Notes under the pieces: generated by a model
What the model saw: the letters and a program-made list of their open reading frames with translations, nothing else
What the model was told of the DNA's origin: nothing
Databases searched by the model: none
Source of the DNA: Dictyobacter alpinus
Lineage (GTDB): Bacteria; Chloroflexota; Ktedonobacteria; Ktedonobacterales; Ktedonobacteraceae
NCBI RefSeq assembly: GCF_003967575.1
Contig: NZ_BIFT01000002.1
Coordinates: 1,612,001-1,676,000, forward strand
DNA: 64,000 bases
Reading direction: 5' to 3'
Made by a program: the position numbers and the translations under genes
Part shown: positions 29,440 through 37,826 of the stretch, one piece after another
Layout of the letters: every line of letters begins with the position of its first letter
How positions within the stretch are numbered: the stretch's first letter is position 1

Positions 29440-29645
29440 AGTAAACAAATACACAGGCAACAAAAACTTGCGGGTCGCCCCTTTCACGCGAAGGGATCAA
29501 TCCATAACAACATAGATGGGCATTCGGGCTTGGCGGTCTATCTTCTTACTTACGCCTTACCGTTGCGCGACAGCGCCGGACTTTCACCGGACTTCCCCCA
29601 TTTTCCCTATGCGACAAAAGCATAGGCCTATGGCATTTACTTTAT
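29440..29645 (-). promoter_or_regulatory. Cobalamin (B12) riboswitch upstream of nrdAB
   Basis: Read on the minus strand, the conserved core is clear: GGGGGAAGTCCGGTGAAAGT, then CCGGCGCTGTCGCGCAACGG, which matches the GGTGNAANTCC-GCNG-CGCNACNGT consensus. A B12-box-like AAGCCCGAATGC lies at 29520-29531, and a distal hairpin (CCCTTCGCGTGAAAGGG) at about 29478-29494. Known precedent: B12 riboswitches repress B12-independent class I reductases when cobalamin is available for a class II enzyme, as in Streptomyces. The boundaries are approximate. Confidence 0.93.
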
Positions 29646-29658
29646 TTATTGTGCTAAC

Positions 29659-29704
29659 ACACAACATATAGTGTTTACGTGTGCAACAATACCATATATT
29701 GATT
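29659..29704. promoter_or_regulatory. Two NrdR boxes
   Basis: ACACAACATATAGTGT (29659-29674) and ATACCATATATTGATT (29689-29704) fit the NrdR consensus acaCwAtATaTwGtgt, the first at 15 of 16 positions and the second at about 12. Their starts are 30 bp apart, close to three helical turns, as usual for tandem NrdR boxes. The second overlaps the predicted -10 box. Confidence 0.85.
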
Positions 29705-29715
29705 CAAAAAGTCAA
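29686..29715 (-). promoter_or_regulatory. nrdAB promoter
   Basis: On the minus strand a -35 box TTGACT (29710-29715) and a -10 box TATTGT (29686-29691) are 18 nt apart. The start of transcription would lie just upstream of the riboswitch. Confidence 0.65.
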
Positions 29716-29833
29716 GCATCATCTTTTTCGCGTCAATTTCAATTACGCCGATGCAGGCCAATGATGCCATATACCAAATAGCTCGTACTCAACGAGAACG
29801 CATAAGCGTCTTATTGATAGAGGAGGTAAAAAC

Positions 29834-30373
29834 ATGTCCCTACGATTTACATTTATGACGGCGCAAGATGCTCATACTATTGCTCAATGGCGGTATGAAG
29901 AACCTTATAGTATTTATAATCTGGATGCAGCTAGCGATGGCTATTTGCAGGAGATGCTTGAGCCACGAAGCCCACATTATAGCATTAAAGATGAGCAAGG
30001 AGAGTTGATCGGATTTGCCAATTTTGGTACATCGGCACAAGTCTGGGGCAGCGAGGTTCCTGCATTATATGGCGAGAACAACATCATCACTATTGGCATT
30101 GGAATGCGTCCAGATCTAACCGGTAAGGGACAGGGATCAGTCTTCCTGAAAGCGATATTAACTTTTACCAGAGAAAAATTTGCGCCTGATCAGGTTCGCC
30201 TGTTTGTCCTACCATTCAATCAACGAGCAATTCATTTATATGAGAAGATGGGCTTCAGGCGTGTCGGAAGCTATATGCAAGAAAGCAAGCTACATGGCAA
30301 ACGAGAATTTATTGAAATGAGCCGCTCGCTTGAAAAGAATACAGGAGAAGAAGTATACAACTCCTTCTCCTGA
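29834..30373 (+). CDS. GNAT family N-acetyltransferase (RimJ/RimL-like)
   Basis: 179 residues with a strong ribosome binding site (GAGGAGG). The acetyl-CoA binding motif A is IGIGMRPDLTGKGQGSVFLKA, where LTGKGQG is the Q/RxxGxG loop, and motif B is LFVLPFNQRAIHLYEKMGF. By family it transfers acetyl from acetyl-CoA to an amine; the substrate is unknown. Its last codons form part of a 9-bp hairpin (30342-30350 with 30364-30372) that may end transcription in both directions. The MFS gene is convergent. Confidence 0.9.
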   Translation: MSLRFTFMTAQDAHTIAQWRYEEPYSIYNLDAASDGYLQEMLEPRSPHYSIKDEQGELIGFANFGTSAQVWGSEVPALYGENNIITIGIGMRPDLTGKGQGSVFLKAILTFTREKFAPDQVRLFVLPFNQRAIHLYEKMGFRRVGSYMQESKLHGKREFIEMSRSLEKNTGEEVYNSFS

Positions 30374-30391
30374 GAAAACTTCTGATATTTT

Positions 30392-31675
30392 TTAAGAAAC
30401 TGAAGTAAGATCCAAAGAGGGTATCACTTCATCCAAAGGCCTGGCTTGTTCATGCAAGAATTGCTCAATTTCCAGTTCCAAAGGAGTAGCCTGCTTCTTA
30501 TGTGTGGCCTGGCGAGCAAAAACGAGCATGATGCAAGCCAGCACAAACAAGATCATCACCAAGCTATAGGAAGTTCGCAGGCCAAAGATATCAGCTGCAC
30601 GGCCCAGCAGCAATGGCGCAATAAAGATTGCCAATCCTGCCGCTAATGAAGAGCGAGCAGCGGCGGCATCAGTATTGTCAGCTCCCTCGTTAAGCACAAT
30701 CGTAAAGGTCAGCGGGAAAAGATTGCCAATTCCCAGGCCCGCGACAAAGAGACCAAGGACATGTAGGATTGGTGTGGGACCCAACCAGAAGAGGAGAAAG
30801 CCAGTTCCTGCAATCCCCAGGGCCACAACCAATAGTTGATCAGCGGAGAAACGCCGCGTCAGGATACTACCGATAAAACGGCCAAACATTTCCGCAAAGA
30901 AGAAGAGGCTCATCAAGGTTGAAGCGGTCCTGGTTTCAAAACCAACAATCTTGATCAGGTAACCAGAGCCCCAAGTAAATGTCCCCCACTCGAAAGCTAC
31001 TACCATTACCATCACACCCAGATAAAACCAGCTGGCACGCGAAAAATGGGCGCGCGTCCTGGTAGTCTGAGAATGTTCCACACGAGCGCTAACGGGAAGA
31101 CGCACATCATGAAAAAAACAGGCCAGCAGAGCCATCATGACTAATGGGACCAGGAACATGGCGCGCCAGCCTAACCAGGTACTCAGGAACAAACCAAGGA
31201 CAATAGGGCCTGTCACCGAACCGAGACAAGCAATGGTATTAGCCTCAGTAATCGCAATGGTGCGTTGACTACCATAATAGTCGGATAAAGCAGATTGTAC
31301 GATATTAGACAGCGTACAACCAAAGAAACCTATACATAAAATGCCAGAGATACTTACAAGCGGATGATGGGCCAACATGAGCAATATACCACCCAGAGCA
31401 ATACCAGTCACACAGAGCCACAACATAAGCTGACGACCAATACGTTGGGCGATGCGATCTCCGCATAGTCCAGATAAGATAATGCCCATAGCCAGGCTAC
31501 TGACATGTAAACTATCAATAGTGTAGTTCAGGTGCATCTCGGCATGAAGAAAAGGTACAATTGAGCCGGGTGAAACTTGTAGATAACAATAGGCCGCCAA
31601 GAGAAGATAGGAGAGCCAGGTAAAACGATTGCGCACAAACGGCTGTTGCGCAGACGAGATAGCGATATTTTCCAT
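30392..31675 (-). CDS. MFS transporter, copy 1 of a tandem pair
   Basis: The ATG at 31675 is chosen because the N-terminus then aligns with the paralogue upstream (both continue QPFVRNRFTWL); a longer frame starts at 31762. This gives 427 residues and about 12 membrane segments. Motif A-like GDRIAQRIGRQLMLW and motif C-like SVTGPIVLGLFLSTWLGWR are visible. It is probably a secondary exporter or sugar/multidrug porter of the major facilitator superfamily; the substrate is unknown. It lies downstream of, and is clearly homologous with, the MFS gene at 31812-33068. The pair probably arose by tandem duplication. Confidence 0.88.
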   Translation of the reverse strand: MENIAISSAQQPFVRNRFTWLSYLLLAAYCYLQVSPGSIVPFLHAEMHLNYTIDSLHVSSLAMGIILSGLCGDRIAQRIGRQLMLWLCVTGIALGGILLMLAHHPLVSISGILCIGFFGCTLSNIVQSALSDYYGSQRTIAITEANTIACLGSVTGPIVLGLFLSTWLGWRAMFLVPLVMMALLACFFHDVRLPVSARVEHSQTTRTRAHFSRASWFYLGVMVMVVAFEWGTFTWGSGYLIKIVGFETRTASTLMSLFFFAEMFGRFIGSILTRRFSADQLLVVALGIAGTGFLLFWLGPTPILHVLGLFVAGLGIGNLFPLTFTIVLNEGADNTDAAAARSSLAAGLAIFIAPLLLGRAADIFGLRTSYSLVMILFVLACIMLVFARQATHKKQATPLELEIEQFLHEQARPLDEVIPSLDLTSVS

Positions 31676-31811
31676 AGATTGTGTGTAAAGTCCCCAAAAA
31701 ATTGAATAAAAAAAAGAAAGAGAAAATGTAAACATAGGCACGCGAATAAAGCCAGTATACAAAAGCAGCGGCGCTCCTATCCTGGCTCATGCTGTCAACT
31801 ATGACTGTTTT

Positions 31812-33068
31812 TTATTTACTACCTGATAACTCAACACAGCCTTCAGGTAGCTCGACTATATCTTGTTCTGTACTGGCAAGTAGATCCATCTTCCGGGTGG
31901 CTTTACTTGCTAACAAAACAAATACACCAACAAGTATAAACAAAATAAGAATGACACTATATGCCCGCTTTAGATCTAGTTTATCAGCTAATTGGCCCAG
32001 AACCAATGGTGATACAAAAATTGCCACACCACCACCGAGCGCAGCACGGGCACTGGCGAGATCAGCATACTGGGGGATCCGGTTAGCCGATGAAGCAAAG
32101 GTAAAGGGAAAGAGATTGCACACCCCCAACCCCACGATAAACAGACCCACCACATGGAGTGGGACAGTTGGTCCCAACCAGAATAATAGAAAACCTAGTA
32201 AGGCCACCAGTAACACCGGCAATAATAATTTTTCTACGGCAATACGCTGTGTTAAACGGCTACCAATTATCCGGCCAAGTACAGAGGCGAGAAAGAAAAT
32301 GCTCATCAGGAACGCCGCATTGGTACGCTCGAGTCCTACTCCATTAATTAAATAGCCAGAGCCCCAAAAAGAGATGCCCCACTCAGCAGCCACACCCATA
32401 ACCAGAGCCAGCCAATAAAGCCAGAAAGACGCCGGCAGTCTGACGCGTCCAGTTACTGAACGTTTCTGACCATATGACTGTGCCTCTGGTACAGGCACCT
32501 TCCAATAACAGAGGGCCAGCAATAAAACCACGACAACAGGAATAAGTAATACACTGCGCCAGCCAGCTCCTACCAGCACCAGACCACCCAGACATAAAGG
32601 GGCCAGACCAGCACCCAGGCTTCCAGCTACATTCGCCTCGGTAATCGCTGTCGCTCGATGTATACCATGAATATCCGATAGCGTAGCTTGAATAGTTACG
32701 AGCAAAAAGGTTCCGAGCAAGCCAATAATAAACATACCAGCGATACTAAAGATAGGATGATGACTAAAGAGGACTAACAGTGCGCCCACTAACATGCCAA
32801 AGGCACCGCCCCAGAACATTATGCGTCGTCCCCAATTGCGCACGATGAGATCGCCTGTCAGGCCAGCGATAATCATTCCCAATGCGATCCCACTCATGTG
32901 TAAACTATCAACAGTATAGTTGAGATGCATTTCTGAGTGTAAGAATGGGACAATAGGTCCAGGGGAGGCTTGCAAAAAAGCGAAGATTGCTAAGGCGATA
33001 TATGCTAGCCAGGTAAAGCGATTGCGCACAAATGGTTGGCGCAATAGTGATTGCGTAGTGTTTTTCAT
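31812..33068 (-). CDS. MFS transporter, copy 2 of a tandem pair
   Basis: 418 residues, about 12 membrane segments. It shares long blocks with the downstream paralogue: QPFVRNRFTWL, VPFLHSEMHLNYTVDSLHMS and FWLGPTVPLHVVGLFIVGLG. Motif A is present as TGDLIVRNWGRRIMFWGG. The substrate is unknown. The two genes are separated by about 140 nt with no terminator seen, so they may be cotranscribed. Sequence divergence between the copies shows the duplication is not recent. Confidence 0.88.
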   Translation of the reverse strand: MKNTTQSLLRQPFVRNRFTWLAYIALAIFAFLQASPGPIVPFLHSEMHLNYTVDSLHMSGIALGMIIAGLTGDLIVRNWGRRIMFWGGAFGMLVGALLVLFSHHPIFSIAGMFIIGLLGTFLLVTIQATLSDIHGIHRATAITEANVAGSLGAGLAPLCLGGLVLVGAGWRSVLLIPVVVVLLLALCYWKVPVPEAQSYGQKRSVTGRVRLPASFWLYWLALVMGVAAEWGISFWGSGYLINGVGLERTNAAFLMSIFFLASVLGRIIGSRLTQRIAVEKLLLPVLLVALLGFLLFWLGPTVPLHVVGLFIVGLGVCNLFPFTFASSANRIPQYADLASARAALGGGVAIFVSPLVLGQLADKLDLKRAYSVILILFILVGVFVLLASKATRKMDLLASTEQDIVELPEGCVELSGSK

Positions 33069-33252
33069 GTATTTCTTTTTTGTTGTTTCATAAAAAAAGG
33101 GAGCAGATTCACGGCTAAAAAGGATGGCTTAAAAGTATTTTTTTAACTTTTCCCTCTTCCATAGACGGTTCTCTACCTACCGGGGTAACTGGATTTTTTA
33201 GTAAATTCTCTTTGGTGAGGTAAATTGATGTATATGCGAGTGTGTTTTTATC

Positions 33253-33398
33253 TAACGCCATGTGCAAGTGTTATCCCTCACACCTCGCGCCTACGGCTCT
33301 CGCTTGTTTGGAGGAGGAACATGGCGAGGCGGGTGCGACCGCCTCGCCATGTTCCTCCTCCAAAGAGTGGGTATGTGGAAAACTTGCACATGGCGTTA
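33253..33398. mobile_element. MITE-like repeat, best copy (D): perfect 17-bp TIRs and an internal palindrome
   Basis: The ends TAACGCCATGTGCAAGT (33253-33269) and ACTTGCACATGGCGTTA (33382-33398) are perfect 17-bp terminal inverted repeats. Inside, 33307-33332 and 33339-33364 form a perfect 26-bp hairpin with a 6-nt loop and the core GCGAGGCGG. The whole is 146 bp and codes for nothing plausible. Related copies are at 7644, 11871 and 46699, with a single end at 39799. This is the layout of a miniature inverted-repeat element; the mobilising enzyme is not in the window. Confidence 0.75.
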
Positions 33399-33437
33399 TC
33401 TATATTCTTGCGCCTGAGGAGTTCATTAAGAGGGAAG

Positions 33438-33481
33438 GACAGCCCAATAGGTGCGCGACTACGCGCGTCTATTGGGCTGTC
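33438..33481. terminator. Strong hairpin at the end of the HEAT-repeat gene
   Basis: GACAGCCCAATAG (33438-33450) pairs with CTATTGGGCTGTC (33469-33481), with an inner CGCG pairing and loop. The right arm includes the stop codon and last codons of the HEAT-repeat gene. It probably ends the minus-strand transcript, though no clear U-tract follows. Confidence 0.65.
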
Positions 33482-34242
33482 TGATGGAGTTCGTGAGCGG
33501 ATTCAACTACTTTGATTAGTTCTAGCTGTTGTAAGGCGTTGCTTACAGCCATGCACATTACTGGTTCGGGATCAGAGAGATGAGGTTGTAATGATGGAAT
33601 GGCTTGCGTATCACCTATTTGTCCCAGGGCTACCGCTGTACGCCAGCGCATTTCGGAGAACTCGTCATCAGTTGGGGCGGACAACATTGGGAGGAGCACA
33701 GGAACAGCGCTTTTAGCGGCAAGGTGGCCAACGGCTTCGATACTGGCGATGCGTACTTCTGTTTCTTCTAGAGGATCTGTTAGACAAGCGATAAAAGCTT
33801 CAACGGTCCTGAGATCACCAAGACGATCCAGTGCTTCGATAATGAAGATGCGCCGATAAGAAGGAGAAGCTTGCTCGAGTAAGCATAGTAGTGGCATAAC
33901 GGCACGTATATCTCCCAGCAGGCCCAGAGCTTTGATAGCACTGTTCCGCGTCTCTAAATCGGGATCATCCAAAATTGCCAGCAACGGCGGTACAGCACGC
34001 CGATCAGCTAGATCTCCCAGGACACAGGCGGCGGCACGCCGTATCAATGGTTCCTGATCATGAAGGAGATTGATCAGAGGCTCTACTGCACACATATCTC
34101 CAAAGCTTCCTAGAGAAAGAGCAATCACGGCACGCGTCTGCTCATCTTTACGCTCAAGAGCCGCAAGGAGGGGTTCTACTGCGCGTGCATCATTTAGCTT
34201 ACGCAGGGCGGAGACAAGACTTGAAACAACACTTACATCCAT
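33469..34242 (-). CDS. HEAT-repeat (PBS-lyase-like) protein
   Basis: The ATG at 34242 has GAAGG eight bases upstream and gives 257 residues; an in-frame TTG at 34314 would add 24. The sequence is a chain of about seven 30-residue HEAT-like units, for example AVEPLLAALERKDEQTRAVIALSLG, ending with units around SAVPVLLPML and AIPSLQPHLSD. Such proteins form a curved alpha-helical scaffold for protein binding. No catalytic residues are seen. Known relatives include bilin lyase-like scaffolds, but no pigment genes are near, so the role is open. Confidence 0.85.
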   Translation of the reverse strand: MDVSVVSSLVSALRKLNDARAVEPLLAALERKDEQTRAVIALSLGSFGDMCAVEPLINLLHDQEPLIRRAAACVLGDLADRRAVPPLLAILDDPDLETRNSAIKALGLLGDIRAVMPLLCLLEQASPSYRRIFIIEALDRLGDLRTVEAFIACLTDPLEETEVRIASIEAVGHLAAKSAVPVLLPMLSAPTDDEFSEMRWRTAVALGQIGDTQAIPSLQPHLSDPEPVMCMAVSNALQQLELIKVVESAHELHQTAQ

Positions 34243-34497
34243 AGCTTTACCTTCGTGTTCATTTGAATTTAAGAGTATAGCAATAAGCGACTCAATCACT
34301 GCCACATTCCCCAATTCACCAGGAGCACTTACGGTCTCAGAATATCAATAAGGTATCCAGCGATAGTAAACCCTTACTTTTATAGAATATTTTAGCTTTT
34401 TCTAGCTTTTTCTATATTACAGGATAAACTTGTTTTTTGTCTGAAAATTTTATAAAGAAATGGTAGAAAAGCCAGAACTAAAATAATTTTCATAGTA

Positions 34498-34542
34498 AAA
34501 GAGGATGCGTTTATAGTGTGTGTCTATAAACGCATCCTCTTT
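34498..34542 (-). terminator. Terminator downstream of dedA
   Basis: Perfect 19-bp arms at 34498-34516 and 34524-34542 with a 7-nt loop (TGTGTGT). On the minus strand TTTTACTATG follows. It lies between the dedA-like gene and the HEAT-repeat gene, so it ends the former's transcript. Confidence 0.8.
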
Positions 34543-34610
34543 AGCGCCTTCACTTTATTTCCAGATGTTATCAATCGCCGGAGTGTCCGAACTCTGATTA
34601 AGAACAGGCA

Positions 34611-35297
34611 TTAGCTTTTCGTCAGCGAATGTTCCTTGGATGCATCTGCAGAAACAGGCTCCGCAATACTACGAGCGATGCGCTTTTTCACCAGTATAAC
34701 CACCACAATCATAATCACAGCGGCAACTACAAATCCTACCCAGCCAACCGTTCTCGCCAACCATTCAACCTGATCAAAATGTTCATGAAAATAGCGTCCA
34801 GCAATGTAACCTAACAGGCCCACATAGGTAGCCCAGATCACGCCTCCCAGGCCATTATAAATCATGAACGTGCGCCAGTGCATCCGATTAACACCAGCCA
34901 GAAAAGCCGAGAAGATACGCAGGAGAGAAACAAAGCGTCCGAAAAAAACCGTTTTGGCTCCATGACGCGCAAAAAAACGTTCCGCTAACTCCAGGTGTTC
35001 CATTTTAATAAAAAAGTAGCGACCAAAGCGAGCCACTACAGCCCGGCCACCCGTCCGGCCAATATAATAGCCAATGTTATCGCCCATTATAGCCCCGAAA
35101 GCCGCGCAAGCAATCACGATCGGAAGCTGTAAAGCTGGATCGGTTGCTGCATAGAAAGAGGCCAGCAGCAACATGGTCTCACCAGGGATTGGTATACCAA
35201 TACATTCAATCATAATAAATAAGGTAATAGCCGGATATCCGATCACGTGTAGCATATCTTGCAGGGTCTGCACAGATATCACAGATGCTACGATCAT
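34611..35297 (-). CDS. DedA family membrane protein
   Basis: The ATG at 35297 is preceded by AAGGAG and gives 228 residues; a frame 15 codons longer lacks a good ribosome binding site. DedA/SNARE-associated signatures are present: ECIGIPIPGETMLLLAS, GAIMGDNIGYYIGRTGGR, FFARHGAKTVFFGRFVSLLR and ALWAT-like GVIWATYVGLLGY. Known of the family: membrane proteins linked to lipid (undecaprenyl phosphate or phospholipid) flipping and envelope homeostasis. It stands alone, divergent from murA across a 546-nt gap. Confidence 0.92.
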   Translation of the reverse strand: MIVASVISVQTLQDMLHVIGYPAITLFIMIECIGIPIPGETMLLLASFYAATDPALQLPIVIACAAFGAIMGDNIGYYIGRTGGRAVVARFGRYFFIKMEHLELAERFFARHGAKTVFFGRFVSLLRIFSAFLAGVNRMHWRTFMIYNGLGGVIWATYVGLLGYIAGRYFHEHFDQVEWLARTVGWVGFVVAAVIMIVVVILVKKRIARSIAEPVSADASKEHSLTKS

Positions 35298-35843
35298 ATC
35301 GATAATCTCCTTGACGTTATGAAACGACAGTTTACACAACACACAAAAATGCAGTGGACATAGTTACTCTATAAGTAGATCAGCAAAACTTTCTCTGATC
35401 TTCAATTGCAAACAAGGCCTCAATACTTCCGTGGCTTCGCGTATCAATTTTCAAACAACCACCTTCAAGCTTCAAAATGGCCAATTTAGCTCTATTATAG
35501 TGGAAGACTGAAGTAGCAGCCCATAATTAACATTATTTACAACTTTGCTACTCAGCAATTTGTGTTTGAGCATGTCATCAGAGAAGATCAGGGTATTTGC
35601 ATAGTACCTTATGGCTAATTCTTGACGCATGGGCTTATATACGCGCATGTAAGGCGTGCAATGCAAGTTAAAAACATTTTTTCTCGCTTATTACAATTTA
35701 ATTACGATTGGTTTCACCTCCAGGTTACGAAGGAGGGGAACTGCTACTAGTCCTTTATGCTGGCAATTCCATCCAATCCCTAACGATATGATATGCTAAT
35801 GGCGCATAGATTATGCACATACATTAAAGGGGATTCGAATTCT
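35298..35843. other. Divergent intergenic region upstream of murA
   Basis: It should hold the dedA and murA promoters. I see one weak hairpin where an ACCTCC-like stretch faces GGAGGGG (about 35717-35741). That could hide a ribosome-binding-like sequence, but no gene begins there. No small gene or RNA could be supported. Confidence 0.35.
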
Positions 35844-37136
35844 ATGTCGATACGACAACCTGTTCGCTATCACGTACGTGGCGGACAACGCCTTGAAGGA
35901 ACTGTGATTATTCAAGGCGCTAAAAATGCCGCATTACCCATTATTGCCGCTTCTCTGCTGGCCAGAAAAGGGCAAACTATTCTGCACAACGTCCCATTAA
36001 TTAATGATGTTTACGTTGCTATTGAAATTGCCCGCGACCTGGGCGCTAAGATAAAACTCCATGAAGAAGAACAAGTCCTGGTTATTGATGCCTCAAACAT
36101 CACATCCAGCAGCCTGTCACCAGAGCTCACCAACATGATTCGTGGGTCAGTCCTCTTTCTCCCCCCAGTCATGATGAGGACAGGTCAGGTTACCATCGAA
36201 AAAGTTGGAGGCTGTAATCTGGGTAAGCGTAGCCTGGACTTCCACTATCGTGGTTTTGCGCGCCTGGGGGCTGAAGTTACAGAAGATGAGCAAGCCATTT
36301 CTGTGCGTATGAACAATCCCAAAGGTGCCTATCTCTATCTGGACACACCAAGCCATACAGGCACAGAAAACCTGATGGCCGCAGCATGTCTGGCAGAAGG
36401 AACCACCATCATTGAAAATTCCGCGCTAGAGCCCGAGATCGCCAATGTTGCCAACTTCTTAAACTTGATGGGGGCAAAAATCTCAGGCGTAGGCACAGGA
36501 ATTATCCAGATTGAAGGTGTCAAAGAACTGTCAGCCGTTGAATATACGATCATGCCCGACCGCATTGACGCGGGCACAATGGCGATCATAGCCGCCGCCA
36601 CACAGGGCGATATGGCATTAATTGGTGCCAATCTCCGTCATTTCGGCGTAGTACGCGCCAAGTTAGAGCAGATGGGCGTAGAACTACAGGAAGATGGTCC
36701 TGTCATTCGTGTACGCCGCCCTGGTGAACTACGACCTGTCAACGCCATCACCTGGCCTTATCCGGGTTATCCTACAGACCTGCAATCGCCACTCATGGCC
36801 CTGGCCAGCCTGGCCTCAGGAACGTCCTATATCCGTGAGACACTGTTTGATCAGCGCTTCGGAGTCGCCGACGACCTCAACAGAATGGGAGCCAACATCA
36901 AACTTGAAGACGGTTCAGCAGTCATCGCTGGTCCATCTCGGCTCTCAGGTGCAACAGTCTGGGCCCATGATCTCCGCGCAGGAAGTGCCTTAATCATCGC
37001 GGGTGCAGTTGCCGAGGGCGAAACAATTATCGACAATGCCCAGATGATCGAGCGGGGATATAGCTCAATCATTCGACGCTTAACACGCCTGGGATTGAAC
37101 ATCGAGGAAGAACGCCAGGAAGCACTCGTACAATAA
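35844..37136 (+). CDS. murA: UDP-N-acetylglucosamine 1-carboxyvinyltransferase (MurA)
   Basis: The ATG at 35844 is preceded by AAAGGGG and gives 430 residues. The first committed step of peptidoglycan synthesis: transfer of enolpyruvate from PEP to UDP-GlcNAc. Substrate-binding K27 and N28 (QGAKNAALP) are seen. The active-site loop Cys is C124 (VGGCNLGKRSLDFH), so fosfomycin should bind. Other conserved blocks include DRIDAGTM, GYPTDLQSPLMAL and DLRAGSALIIAG. A partly paired sequence with CAAATACTG and CAGTATTTG arms (37157-37220) follows the gene. It is a single-gene unit here, without other mur genes next to it. Confidence 0.96.
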   Translation: MSIRQPVRYHVRGGQRLEGTVIIQGAKNAALPIIAASLLARKGQTILHNVPLINDVYVAIEIARDLGAKIKLHEEEQVLVIDASNITSSSLSPELTNMIRGSVLFLPPVMMRTGQVTIEKVGGCNLGKRSLDFHYRGFARLGAEVTEDEQAISVRMNNPKGAYLYLDTPSHTGTENLMAAACLAEGTTIIENSALEPEIANVANFLNLMGAKISGVGTGIIQIEGVKELSAVEYTIMPDRIDAGTMAIIAAATQGDMALIGANLRHFGVVRAKLEQMGVELQEDGPVIRVRRPGELRPVNAITWPYPGYPTDLQSPLMALASLASGTSYIRETLFDQRFGVADDLNRMGANIKLEDGSAVIAGPSRLSGATVWAHDLRAGSALIIAGAVAEGETIIDNAQMIERGYSSIIRRLTRLGLNIEEERQEALVQ

Positions 37137-37263
37137 TACGTTTCCTTGCACAGTTCAACAAATACTGATAGGGAGATCTCCATAAATATATCTATCAATG
37201 GAATCTCCCCAGGCAGTATTTGAAGCACGTGAGGACATATTTTGTCCTTATGGAACAGTTATT

Positions 37264-37632
37264 TTACTGCGTTTTTACCAGCATACCAGCACATAAACCA
37301 CAGATACTACCATCCTCATCAACCACAAAATAGCAGCTATCCACACTCCCGCTAGTGGATTGAGAAGCGAAAGAGCGCTCAGGGTTTTCGGCCGTCCAGG
37401 CAGGCGGATCACTGGCGGGAAATGACTCCTCTGAAGCTTCTTGCACCTCATCTTCTCCTGCTGACGATGAGCCAGCGGCAACCGTTGTATGAGGCCTTCG
37501 GACTCGACCAGAGAACCAGTGTCCTCCCAGGAAAATTTTCAGGGCCTGTCCCTCAACAAGATCAGGACCATAGACTGAACCTATAGAATAGTTACCAGGA
37601 TTGGTGCTGGCAAATAATTTTTCTTCAGACAT
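37264..37632 (-). CDS. Small acidic protein of unknown function
   Basis: 122 residues. The N-terminal half (GPDLVEGQALKIFLGGHWFSGRV) looks like the short beta-rich DUF5348-type fold; this is tentative. The middle has the motif EASEESFPASDPPAWT, which I know from many small bacterial proteins of unknown role. The end carries CGLC. It is acidic and Ser/Glu-rich, with no membrane segment. It lies downstream of murA on the opposite strand. I do not know its function. Confidence 0.7.
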   Translation of the reverse strand: MSEEKLFASTNPGNYSIGSVYGPDLVEGQALKIFLGGHWFSGRVRRPHTTVAAGSSSAGEDEVQEASEESFPASDPPAWTAENPERSFASQSTSGSVDSCYFVVDEDGSICGLCAGMLVKTQ

Positions 37633-37826
37633 TATAGGTAAACATCCTTTCTACCTTACTCTCAGCAGTCTTCTAAAACTACATGCTTGCTCAATTCTAT
37701 TTTAATAGCAGGCAAGCGAACATTTCACAGGACTTCAACTCTTTCCCCCTTACACGTATTATTGCAACATTCGGAAGACAAAGCAGATTGGCAAGATGTA
37801 GAAAAGGTTTGCAGGTCAATGGATTT

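Noticed and set aside
26899..29487. Longer nrdA start at 29487
   Set aside because: The extra 44 residues would be coded by the riboswitch and terminator; the ATG at 29355 has a good ribosome binding site.
35717..35741. Possible ribosome-binding-site hairpin upstream of murA
   Set aside because: No open frame starts there and the pairing is short, so it was not listed as a regulatory element.
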